Positions 1-6,441 of a stretch of 24,565 bases of DNA are shown here, piece after piece. The stretch's first letter is position 1, and every line of letters begins with the position of its first letter. Under the pieces are notes generated by a model. The model was not told the DNA's origin. It ran no database searches and worked only from the letters and a program-made list of their open reading frames with translations. The stretch comes from JANRKT01 sp033763355 (GTDB lineage Bacteria > Bacteroidota > Bacteroidia > Chitinophagales > Chitinophagaceae). The stretch spans positions 1 to 24,565 of the forward strand of contig JANRKT010000150.1 of assembly GCA_033763355.1 (NCBI GenBank). Direction: 5' to 3'. A program made the position numbers and the translations under genes.

Positions 1-329
1 GCAATTTTCATTTCGCTTCCCGCTTTACCGCCTATGCCTGTATAAACTGAGAACGGCATTGAGAACAGGCAATGTGCACCATCAATTTCACCGTTTAATA
101 TTTTATCCCTCACCACTGCCCATGATGCTTCCTTTTCAAGCTCTACATCTACTCCGTATTTTGCGAAAAGCCCCAGCTCTTTGGCGGCAACGAGGGGTGC
201 GCAGTCTGTGAGAGATATAAACCCCAGTTTGATTTTTCTTGCAGGGCTGTGCATTTTAAAAGCAGTTACTGCAATTAAAATAGTGGCAAGGCTTACAAAA
301 AGAACTGATTTTTTTATTGAGCGTTTCAT
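1..329 (-). CDS. Nitrate/nitrite ABC transporter substrate-binding protein, NrtA/CmpA type (partial)
   Basis: Only the first 109 or so codons are present; the gene runs off the left edge. It starts at the ATG read at 329-327. The protein opens with a basic, then hydrophobic segment (KRSIKKSVLFVSLATILIAV), which is a signal peptide or lipid-free membrane anchor. Next comes a segment typical of NrtA/CmpA/SsuA periplasmic binding proteins: IKLGFISLTDCAPLVAAKE, GLFAKYGVDVEL, then DKILNGEIDGAH. Family knowledge: these proteins deliver nitrate, nitrite, bicarbonate or sulfonates to an ABC permease. Nitrate or nitrite is preferred here because the gene follows nirB, nirD and a porin on the same strand, 42 bp after the porin stop. 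The permease and ATPase genes would be expected further left. The ligand is inferred from context, not from binding residues. Confidence 0.82.
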   Translation of the reverse strand, partial: MKRSIKKSVLFVSLATILIAVTAFKMHSPARKIKLGFISLTDCAPLVAAKELGLFAKYGVDVELEKEASWAVVRDKILNGEIDGAHCLFSMPFSVYTGIGGKAGSEMKI

Positions 330-371
330 AATTGTTGTTTTAATGAGTTAACAATTTTTCATTTCACATCA

Positions 372-1967
372 TCACTGTTTGATGGCCACCGGTTTGCTAT
401 AAAAGAAATCCGGACGGATGTTGATCATGGCATAAAACCAGTTGCCGGTTTTCCTGAAATTGGCAGCCGCAGCATCAGTAGTAGCCTGCCCTTTTGCAAA
501 AGCCATGTTTGATGTGGCATTCATGATGGAATAACCCAGTTCAATTGCAGTGAACTTGTTCAGCGTGTAATTGAGCAGGAAATCAATTTCACTTCCTATT
601 TTTTTGCCAATCGTGGTGCCATCGGCTTTCTTCATGTCCTTGTTAAGGGAGAAATGATGATAGTCAATACCAAAGGCAAAAAGGTTGCTGCTGTATTTTA
701 CTTTTAAGTACGGGTTATTTAAACCACCAGCGGGAGAACCTGTGCCTACATAGAAATAATCCATATAACCCCAGTGTTTGTGCGGTGTGCCGTACAAAGG
801 ATCGAAGCGGTTGTTTTTACCTGAAGGTGAAACAGCATTATTGCCGGATAACACATCATATCCCGGAGTGAAACTGAACTTGCCTTTCTGATACGTAGCT
901 GCTATAGTATAGTGATATGCATCTAATGAAACTGCATCACGGTCTTTGCCCGACTGCTGATAGTAAGCAGCCTGTATAGCTATTTTACCAAATCCTGATG
1001 CATTGCCCAGTGTATGGTTTATCATTAAACCATAAGTAAAGCGGCTGCTTTTGCCAGAGTAATCGTATGTATCAGCGGCGCCTGAACTCACAAACCTTCT
1101 TCCATAAACAAAGCCGCCGTTTGCACCAACTGAATCAAGCTTGTATTTTCCAAAACGGTCGTTGAAAACGAGGGCGGAGAATTTGGTTTGATTGAATTTG
1201 CGGCTTACATATAAACTGGTAAAGGATTTATAATCCTGCGAAGATGCATTTGTACTGGTGGGATTGGTATAAACAGGAGCGCCTGTTTTGGAACTGTTGT
1301 TGGCCATGCTGCCACCGGCAGTAAGCGGAACAATTCCTGCAGGTGTAGGTACCAATGTGCCCACAGAATTTTTTACATATGCAGGGATATTACCCGGAAC
1401 ATAGGAAGTGCCTGTTACACCAAAGGCATCAGAGTTTTGATTGAAAGCATAACCGAGGTCAACCTGCCAGCCATGGTGCATGATTTTTAATAAAGCCATA
1501 TCATGACGGCGTGCCTGTTGCAGCCAGTCGAGGTTCCCTATCAAACGAACATCATCATAAATCAGTTCCTGCCTGCCTATTTTAATGGAGAGCAGGTCGA
1601 ATGCTTTAAACTTAATGGTAGTATCTGCTTTATTGGCTAATGTAACATCGGCCCATCCTTCATGCAGCATCAGCTTTGCGCCATCTGCATTGCTTATAGA
1701 CGAAGCATCCTGGCCCCAAACCCTGATATCCTGAACAGCAGCGCCAAAAGTTACCCTGTCCCATTTGTAACCAAAGGTTAACCTGGTACGCTGCGATGTA
1801 AATACAGCTGGTTTTGAACCGTTTGTTACAAGGTTACCTAATCCATTGCGGACCTCTGTACGTGTACGCAACTGACCTGTTAATGTAAACTGTGCATTAA
1901 CAATCAATGTCATCAGAAGAAAACTTCCCGCTAAAGAAAGTGCTCTGATTTTTTGTCTTTTTGCCAT
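372..1967 (-). CDS. Outer-membrane beta-barrel porin, alginate-export family
   Basis: 531 residues. A signal peptide is clear at residues 1-25 (basic MAKRQK, hydrophobic core, cleavage after VNA before Q). The mature part shows alternating short amphipathic strands with many aromatic residues, no N-terminal plug and no TonB box, as expected for a plain barrel. The early block LRTRTEVRNG, the middle segment IKIGRQELIYDDVRLIGNLDW and the end WFYAMINIRPDFFYSKP resemble the Bacteroidota alginate-export/porin family. It lies between nirD and the NrtA-like gene in the same direction, so a role in letting nitrate or nitrite across the outer membrane is a reasonable inference. The family name does not prove the substrate, and alginate is unlikely in this context. 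The 181 bp gap from nirD holds hairpins, so its expression level may differ from that of nirBD. Confidence 0.75.
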   Translation of the reverse strand: MAKRQKIRALSLAGSFLLMTLIVNAQFTLTGQLRTRTEVRNGLGNLVTNGSKPAVFTSQRTRLTFGYKWDRVTFGAAVQDIRVWGQDASSISNADGAKLMLHEGWADVTLANKADTTIKFKAFDLLSIKIGRQELIYDDVRLIGNLDWLQQARRHDMALLKIMHHGWQVDLGYAFNQNSDAFGVTGTSYVPGNIPAYVKNSVGTLVPTPAGIVPLTAGGSMANNSSKTGAPVYTNPTSTNASSQDYKSFTSLYVSRKFNQTKFSALVFNDRFGKYKLDSVGANGGFVYGRRFVSSGAADTYDYSGKSSRFTYGLMINHTLGNASGFGKIAIQAAYYQQSGKDRDAVSLDAYHYTIAATYQKGKFSFTPGYDVLSGNNAVSPSGKNNRFDPLYGTPHKHWGYMDYFYVGTGSPAGGLNNPYLKVKYSSNLFAFGIDYHHFSLNKDMKKADGTTIGKKIGSEIDFLLNYTLNKFTAIELGYSIMNATSNMAFAKGQATTDAAAANFRKTGNWFYAMINIRPDFFYSKPVAIKQ

Positions 1968-2013
1968 AGTTTTGTTTCGGTTTTAGATTGTTTGTCAATT
2001 TAAAATCACACTG

Positions 2014-2070
2014 CCCCGGTCCGAGCTTCCATTTCGTCCGGGGTTTTTTTATGCCCCGCTGTTTAAGCGG
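2014..2070. other. Two hairpins between nirD and the porin gene
   Basis: CCCCGG at 2014-2019 pairs with CCGGGG at 2038-2043, and CGA at 2022-2024 with TCG at 2034-2036. A second stem pairs CCGCT at 2056-2060 with AGCGG at 2066-2070. The first stem is followed by seven T on the plus strand, so it looks like a plus-strand terminator, but no plus-strand gene precedes it. On the minus strand, where transcription from nirD enters, the stem is preceded by A7 and not followed by a T run. It could stabilise or process the nirBD message. The structures are seen; the function is inferred. Confidence 0.45.
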
Positions 2071-2148
2071 TCTTTGGTCTTGATTTCTTTTTCATGTGTA
2101 GCTGTTTTTAAATGAGAATAATATTGTTTATTCGGGTATTCTTTTCTT

Positions 2149-2538
2149 TTAGTCTTTGTTTGGAACGGCGATGAAAACTTTTCCTTCCACTACTTTTACT
2201 TCATAAGTTTTGATAGCGCATTCATCCCCGCTTAAACATTCGCCTGTTTTTAGTGAAAAGGTTTTTTTGTGAAAGGGGCAGGCCACTTTGGGTTCGTCGC
2301 CCTGTGTACCTATCATGCCCCGGCTCAATGCCATCTGGTTACGGTGCGGACATTCATTTTGTGTTGCATACCATTCATTTCGGCGGCTAAAATGGAACAA
2401 AGCAATCTGCTCATCTTTATACTTTACACATACGCCGCCGTTATCGGGTACATCTTCAGCCAGGCATGCATAAAACCATGTGCCCCTGCCCGCCGGGACT
2501 GAAATAAGAATCTCATTCATACTGCTGTTAACATCCAT
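2149..2538 (-). CDS. nirD: NirD, nitrite reductase small subunit (Rieske type)
   Basis: 129 residues, the usual NirD size. It is the small partner of NirB in the cytoplasmic NADH-dependent nitrite reductase that makes ammonium. The Rieske [2Fe-2S] ligands are visible as C-P-H (ECPHRNQMAL) and C-P-F-H (ACPFHKKTF), followed by FSLKTGECL and the C-terminal IKTYEVKVVEGKVFI typical of NirD. The start is uncertain: the ATG at 2538 gives MDVNSSMNEIL, and the internal ATG at 2520 begins at MNEIL; neither has a strong ribosome binding site. It follows nirB by 172 bp, long for an operon gap. Within that gap TACATTTA on the minus strand matches the TAnnTTTG promoter element at seven of eight bases, so a secondary promoter is possible. 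Confidence 0.93.
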   Translation of the reverse strand: MDVNSSMNEILISVPAGRGTWFYACLAEDVPDNGGVCVKYKDEQIALFHFSRRNEWYATQNECPHRNQMALSRGMIGTQGDEPKVACPFHKKTFSLKTGECLSGDECAIKTYEVKVVEGKVFIAVPNKD

Positions 2539-2710
2539 AATTATTTGTTATGTAAATACTTTTTTTCATGCAGCAAGCAATCGTAAATGTAGTTTTAGTA
2601 CTGCCGGGTAAACGGCATAGCAGGCAATCAGTGAGGCGTAATTTTCTGGCAAGAATTTTTTTCAGGGGTTGCAGCCGGCACTATATATTCATTCCGGAAA
2701 CCAATAAATT

Positions 2711-5254
2711 TTATTCCCCTTTAGGGCCCGCCTGTCCGGTAGGCAGGGTTAGGGGCTTCCATTCCTTAGCTCTTTTCTGTTCCCTCATTTCTTCAAATTG
2801 TACGGTGGGGTCTTTTTCTTCAGGCGCATTAACAAAGTGATTGAAACGTTTGCGTATTTCGGGTGTTTCAATCGCAACTTTCCATTCGCATTGATAAGTA
2901 GCAACATGCTGTTCCATTTCTCTTTCCCATAGCCCCGCCATCCCAAGGCTGTCATTCACTACCACATTGCGGAGGTAATCAATACCGCCGTCCATTTTAT
3001 TGAGCCATGTTGCGGTCCTTGTCAACGGATCGGCGGTTTTTATGTAAAACATGAGAAAACGGTCAATGTATTTAATGCAGGTTTCATCATCCAGGTCGGT
3101 TGCAAGCAATAAAGCATGCTGCGGTTTGCTTCCGCCATTACCGCACACATAAAGGTTCCATCCTTTTTCGGTAGCGATGATCCCAAAATCTTTGCTCTGT
3201 GCTTCGGCACATTCACGAATGCAACCGCTCACGGCCGATTTGATTTTATGCGGCGCCCTTAATCCGCGGTAACGTTCCTCTACACGAATTGCAAAGCTTA
3301 CACTATCATGCAAACCATAGCGGCACCAGGTGCTGCCCACGCAACTTTTTACTGTACGCAATGCTTTGCCATAAGCATGGCCGCTTTCAAAACCGGCTTC
3401 AATTAATTCTTCCCAGATCAACGGCAGGTCGTTTACATGTGCGCCAAACAAATCAATACGCTGGCCGCCGGTTATTTTGGTGTAGAGATTATATTTTTTT
3501 GCAACCGATCCAATCGCTATTAATTTCTCCGGGGTTATTTCACCTCCGGGTATCCTTGGCACAACGGAATAGGTTCCGCCTTTTTGAATGTTGGCGAGGA
3601 AACGGTCGTTGCTGTCCTGTGCAGTAGCGTTTCCTTTTTTCAATGGCATTTCATTCCATAAACTGGCCAATATGGATGCAATTGCGGGTTTACATACTTC
3701 ACATCCATGTCCTTTACCCAGCTTATCCAATACTTCATCATAGGTGTTAAGTCCGTGTATTTTTACCAGGTCAAACAATTCCTGCCTGCTGTTATTGAAA
3801 TGCTCACATAATACGTTGCGTACATATTTGCCCTGCGCTTTCATGGTGTGGAGCATCAGGTCTTTCAGCATCGGTACACAGCCACCGCATCCTGTTCCTG
3901 CTTTGGTACATTTTTTAATGGCTTCTACTGATTCGCAACCAACTTCATTAACTGCATTGCATATGGCGCCTTTGCTTACACTTTCGCAACTGCATATCAA
4001 AGCTTCATCAGGCAGGCTGGTTACACCGGCCCCGCCGCCGGTATCTCCGCCTCTTGCACCAAGAACCACATCTTCAGGATTGGGGGGTAACACTATTTTG
4101 TTCTTGCAGGTTTGCAAAAGCATGTTGTATTGCTCTGCATCACCAATCAATATTCCGCCTAAAAGCTGCCTGCCATCACCGGTAATATTAATCCGCTTAT
4201 AAATTCCTTTGTGAGTGTCTTCAATTACAATAGTGCGGATGTTATCACCATTTACAAAGGGATCCCCGAAACTGGCCACATCTACACCAATCAGTTTAAG
4301 CTTGGTGCTCATGTCGTAACCGGTAAATGTTTTATCAAGTCCGGTTATACCCGCTACCACTACATCTGCCATTTCATATCCCGGCGCCACGAGGCCATAG
4401 ATCATACCATTATATAATGCACACTCGCCAATGGCGTAAATTGAATGATCTGATGTTTGCAATTTTTCATTTACTATGATGCCGCCTCTTGACCCAACTG
4501 ACAGGCCACATTCTTTGGCCAGTTCATCTCTTGGCTTAATGCCTGCCGAAATAACCAGCATATCCACATCAATCTTCGTTTCATCTGAAAACTGCATCCC
4601 GGTTATACAATCATTTCCCAAAATAGCTGTAGTGTTTTTGCTGGTATGTATTTTCAAGCCAAGCGACTGCAATTTATTTTTTAAAATATCCGACCCGGCG
4701 TCATCAATCTGGCGGGGCATCAGGCGTGGGGCAAACTCTATAACATGGGTATCAGTAATGCCCAGGTCAAGCATGGCTTTTGCTGCTTCAAGGCCCAGTA
4801 AACCTCCCCCAATAACAGCGCCGGTCTTTGCTTTTTTTGCATAGGCCGTCATCATCTCCAGGTCTTCAATGGTGCGGTAAATAAAAACGCCTTCTTTTTC
4901 TACACCGGGAATTGAAGGAACAAATGCAGAAGAACCTGTGGCCAGGATCAGTACATCATAAGATGTTTCAATGCCGTGAAATGATTTTATTTTTTTATTG
5001 CTGCGGTCAATATGCTGAACGGGATCGCTGAGATAGAGTTTTATATTATTATCTGCATACCATTGTGCAGGGGCAAGGGAAAGTTCTTCGGCAGATTTAC
5101 CTGAAAAGAATTCGCTGAGGTGAACCCGGTCGTAGGCTGGACGTATTTCTTCACCAAAAACAGTAATACTGAATTGTCCGGGATTTGATTTAGCTACCAG
5201 CTTTTCGCAAAACTTGTAACCTACCATGCCATTGCCAACAACTACGATCTTCAT
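2711..5254 (-). CDS. nirB: NirB, NAD(P)H-dependent nitrite reductase large subunit
   Basis: About 847 residues, normal for NirB. It reduces nitrite to ammonium in the cytoplasm using NADH, FAD, iron-sulfur clusters and siroheme. Domains in order: FAD-binding GNGMVG near residue 7; NAD-binding IGGGLLGLEAA near 148; FAD-binding motif SIYAIGECA near 271; BFD-type [2Fe-2S] domain with C421, C423, C456 and C459; a second BFD-like segment ending GCEVCKP; then the reductase half-domains with the siroheme/[4Fe-4S] cysteines C638 and C644 (CVGSTWC) and C678 and C682 (CIREC). The start chosen is the ATG at 5254 (MKIVVVGNG), where the family begins; an in-frame ATG at 5278 would add eight residues. The C-terminus, LPTGQAGPKGE, is encoded by a palindromic repeat and is probably not ancestral. 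Confidence 0.96.
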   Translation of the reverse strand: MKIVVVGNGMVGYKFCEKLVAKSNPGQFSITVFGEEIRPAYDRVHLSEFFSGKSAEELSLAPAQWYADNNIKLYLSDPVQHIDRSNKKIKSFHGIETSYDVLILATGSSAFVPSIPGVEKEGVFIYRTIEDLEMMTAYAKKAKTGAVIGGGLLGLEAAKAMLDLGITDTHVIEFAPRLMPRQIDDAGSDILKNKLQSLGLKIHTSKNTTAILGNDCITGMQFSDETKIDVDMLVISAGIKPRDELAKECGLSVGSRGGIIVNEKLQTSDHSIYAIGECALYNGMIYGLVAPGYEMADVVVAGITGLDKTFTGYDMSTKLKLIGVDVASFGDPFVNGDNIRTIVIEDTHKGIYKRINITGDGRQLLGGILIGDAEQYNMLLQTCKNKIVLPPNPEDVVLGARGGDTGGGAGVTSLPDEALICSCESVSKGAICNAVNEVGCESVEAIKKCTKAGTGCGGCVPMLKDLMLHTMKAQGKYVRNVLCEHFNNSRQELFDLVKIHGLNTYDEVLDKLGKGHGCEVCKPAIASILASLWNEMPLKKGNATAQDSNDRFLANIQKGGTYSVVPRIPGGEITPEKLIAIGSVAKKYNLYTKITGGQRIDLFGAHVNDLPLIWEELIEAGFESGHAYGKALRTVKSCVGSTWCRYGLHDSVSFAIRVEERYRGLRAPHKIKSAVSGCIRECAEAQSKDFGIIATEKGWNLYVCGNGGSKPQHALLLATDLDDETCIKYIDRFLMFYIKTADPLTRTATWLNKMDGGIDYLRNVVVNDSLGMAGLWEREMEQHVATYQCEWKVAIETPEIRKRFNHFVNAPEEKDPTVQFEEMREQKRAKEWKPLTLPTGQAGPKGE
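2727..2747. repeat. GQAG-coding palindromic repeat in the 3' end of nirB
   Basis: This 21-base near-palindrome has the central core GTCCGGTAGGC on the plus strand. It encodes the residues around T-G-Q-A-G just before the nirB stop. A second copy occurs in uvrA at 22040-22060 in opposite window orientation but in the same reading frame relative to its gene. By hand alignment the copies agree at 17 of 21 bases. Confidence 0.7.
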
Positions 5255-5369
5255 GTTGATTCGTTTTAAGATGAGCATTTAGCTCATTGTCTTGGCAAGA
5301 CATATTCGTATTAACAAAAATCATATTTAATGTTTTTATAGGCGCACTAGAGCAAAAAGATATATTAAA

Positions 5370-5385
5370 TATGATTTATATCATA
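5370..5385. promoter_or_regulatory. Fnr/Crp-type operator (TGAT-N4-ATCA)
   Basis: TATGAT, four bases, ATCATA: a perfect two-arm inverted repeat whose core TGAT-N4-ATCA matches the known FNR-class spacing. It lies in the divergent region between nirB and the Crp/Fnr gene, centred about 123 bases upstream of the nirB start. No well-placed TAnnTTTG element for nirB was found, so the transcription start is unknown. The palindrome is seen; binding by the adjacent regulator is inferred. Confidence 0.6.
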
Positions 5386-5430
5386 AATATAGGCATATTT
5401 TGGAATCATAATCAGAATTTTTAAAATAAT

Positions 5431-5461
5431 TTTTCACATTTTATTTTAAATAATGTGAAAA
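5431..5461. promoter_or_regulatory. Ten-base inverted repeat upstream of the Crp/Fnr promoter
   Basis: TTTTCACATT at 5431-5440 and AATGTGAAAA at 5452-5461 are perfect inverted arms separated by 11 bases. The centre (5446) lies about 42 bases upstream of the start point predicted from the -7 element at 5477-5484, a position typical for a class II activator. The half-sites are everted relative to a standard CRP site (TCACA...TGTGA), so the binding protein is not obvious. Confidence 0.5.
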
Positions 5462-5476
5462 TATGGCCGAGGCTTC

Positions 5477-5484
5477 TACTTTTG
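5477..5484 (+). promoter_or_regulatory. Promoter -7 element for the Crp/Fnr gene
   Basis: TACTTTTG matches the Bacteroidota -7 consensus TAnnTTTG exactly. No TTG element is found at the usual distance upstream; the inverted repeat 5431-5461 occupies that place, which would fit an activator-dependent promoter. The leader of about 95 bases contains a hairpin at 5524-5545 (CCCACTG and CAGGTGGG with a T-rich loop and one bulged G). Confidence 0.5.
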
Positions 5485-5584
5485 CCCTGGCAACCTATGC
5501 CCGCAATAAACCTCATCAATTGTCCCACTGGTTTTTTCAGGTGGGTGATTTCATTTAATTTACTTTTTCAAACAGACCCGTTCA

Positions 5585-6271
5585 ATGAAGAAAAGCAAGG
5601 AAAAATGCGACCTTAAAAGTTGTTCTTTCTGCAGGCTGTGTTTAAAGGAATGGCTCCCTGCAATTGATGCTAACCGCCAGACATTCAAAGCGAACAAAGG
5701 CGAAGTGATTTTTAATGAAGGAGAAAAGGTAACCGGTATTTATTTTGTATATGACGGAGCGATAAAGGTGCATAAGAAATGGGGTGATAAGGAACTGATC
5801 CTCCGGTTTGCCAAAAAAGGCGACATATTCGGGCACCGCGGCCTGGGAAATGACATCTATTCTCCTATATCCGCTACAGCTGTTGAACCTTCAACAGTTT
5901 GCTTTATTGAAATTGATTTTTTTCTTGCTTCGCTTAAAGTAAATGAAGAATACCTCTTTCAGCTATTGATGTTTTTTGCCGATGAACTGAAAGTGTCAGA
6001 AAATAAAATGCGCAATCTGGCGCACATGTCTGTAAAAGGCAGGGTTGCCCAGGCGCTCCTGACCCTCAGGGAGAAATTCGGGACCCAGAAAGACGGCTTT
6101 ATTGATTTAACACTCAGCAGGCAGGACCTTGCCTCTTATACCGGCGCCACTTATGAAACGGTATTCAGGGTGTTGAGTGAACTGGCAGAGGAAAATGCCA
6201 TTAAACAATCCGGCAAAAACATCGGGGTTGTTGACGAAAAGAAATTAAAGGCACTTACAGGGCTTGAATAA
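5585..6271 (+). CDS. Crp/Fnr-family transcriptional regulator with N-terminal cysteine cluster
   Basis: 228 residues. After a short N-terminus come four cysteines, C8, C13, C16 and C19 (CDLKSCSFCRLC), then a cyclic-nucleotide-like sensor domain at about residues 28-140 (KGEVIFNEGEKVTGIYFVYDG, AKKGDIFGHRGL). A winged helix-turn-helix follows at about 170-220, with recognition segment SRQDLASYTGATYETVFRVLSEL. The cysteine spacing C-x4-C-x2-C-x2-C suggests an iron-sulfur cluster, as in FNR, that senses oxygen or nitric oxide; this is an inference, since FNR itself uses a different spacing with one distal cysteine. C106 in the sensor domain is another possible ligand. It is divergent from nirB and shares a control region containing an FNR-like operator, so it probably regulates nirBD and perhaps itself. 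Confidence 0.88.
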   Translation: MKKSKEKCDLKSCSFCRLCLKEWLPAIDANRQTFKANKGEVIFNEGEKVTGIYFVYDGAIKVHKKWGDKELILRFAKKGDIFGHRGLGNDIYSPISATAVEPSTVCFIEIDFFLASLKVNEEYLFQLLMFFADELKVSENKMRNLAHMSVKGRVAQALLTLREKFGTQKDGFIDLTLSRQDLASYTGATYETVFRVLSELAEENAIKQSGKNIGVVDEKKLKALTGLE

Positions 6272-6326
6272 CAACAGCCTGCAAAAAATACTTTCTCCCC
6301 TTCGCATATTTATTAACCAAATTAAT

Positions 6327-6357
6327 TTGACCAATCCCTGTTTCCCTTTTATTTTTG
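6327..6357 (+). promoter_or_regulatory. Consensus Bacteroidota promoter for the siroheme reductase gene
   Basis: TTG at 6327-6329, 20 bases, then TATTTTTG at 6350-6357. Both elements and the spacing match the consensus TTG and TAnnTTTG. Transcription would begin near 6362-6366, leaving a leader of about 75-80 bases that consists almost wholly of the CTACC/GTAGG repeats. Confidence 0.75.
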
Positions 6358-6368
6358 TAGTCTACCAA

Positions 6369-6413
6369 AAAAGTAGGTTTTACATCATATTACCCTACTT
6401 TTGTGATAGGGTA
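6369..6413 (+). promoter_or_regulatory. Competing hairpins or operator repeats in the reductase leader
   Basis: AAAAGTAGG at 6369-6377 can pair with CCTACTTTT at 6394-6402. Alternatively TACCCTA at 6391-6397 can pair with TAGGGTA at 6407-6413. The two stems share 6394-6397 and cannot form together. A further CTAC occurs at 6362-6365. This could be an RNA switch or a tandem operator just downstream of the transcription start. I match it to no known family. Confidence 0.5.
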
Positions 6414-6441
6414 GTAAATTAACGGCAACAAATTTTACAAC

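Noticed and set aside
2568..4844. Several plus-strand open frames (at 2568-2840, 3289-3627, 3744-4202, 4476-4844) opposite nirB
   Set aside because: They are antisense to a well-conserved NirB frame, have no recognisable domains and compositions typical of reverse-frame reading.
5255..5278. Upstream ATG for nirB adding MLILKRIN
   Set aside because: NirB proteins begin directly at the MKIVVVGNG FAD-binding strand; the extra residues match nothing.
5524..5545. Hairpin in the Crp/Fnr leader as a riboswitch
   Set aside because: It is a single short stem with a T-rich loop and no known aptamer features; kept only as a note under the promoter.
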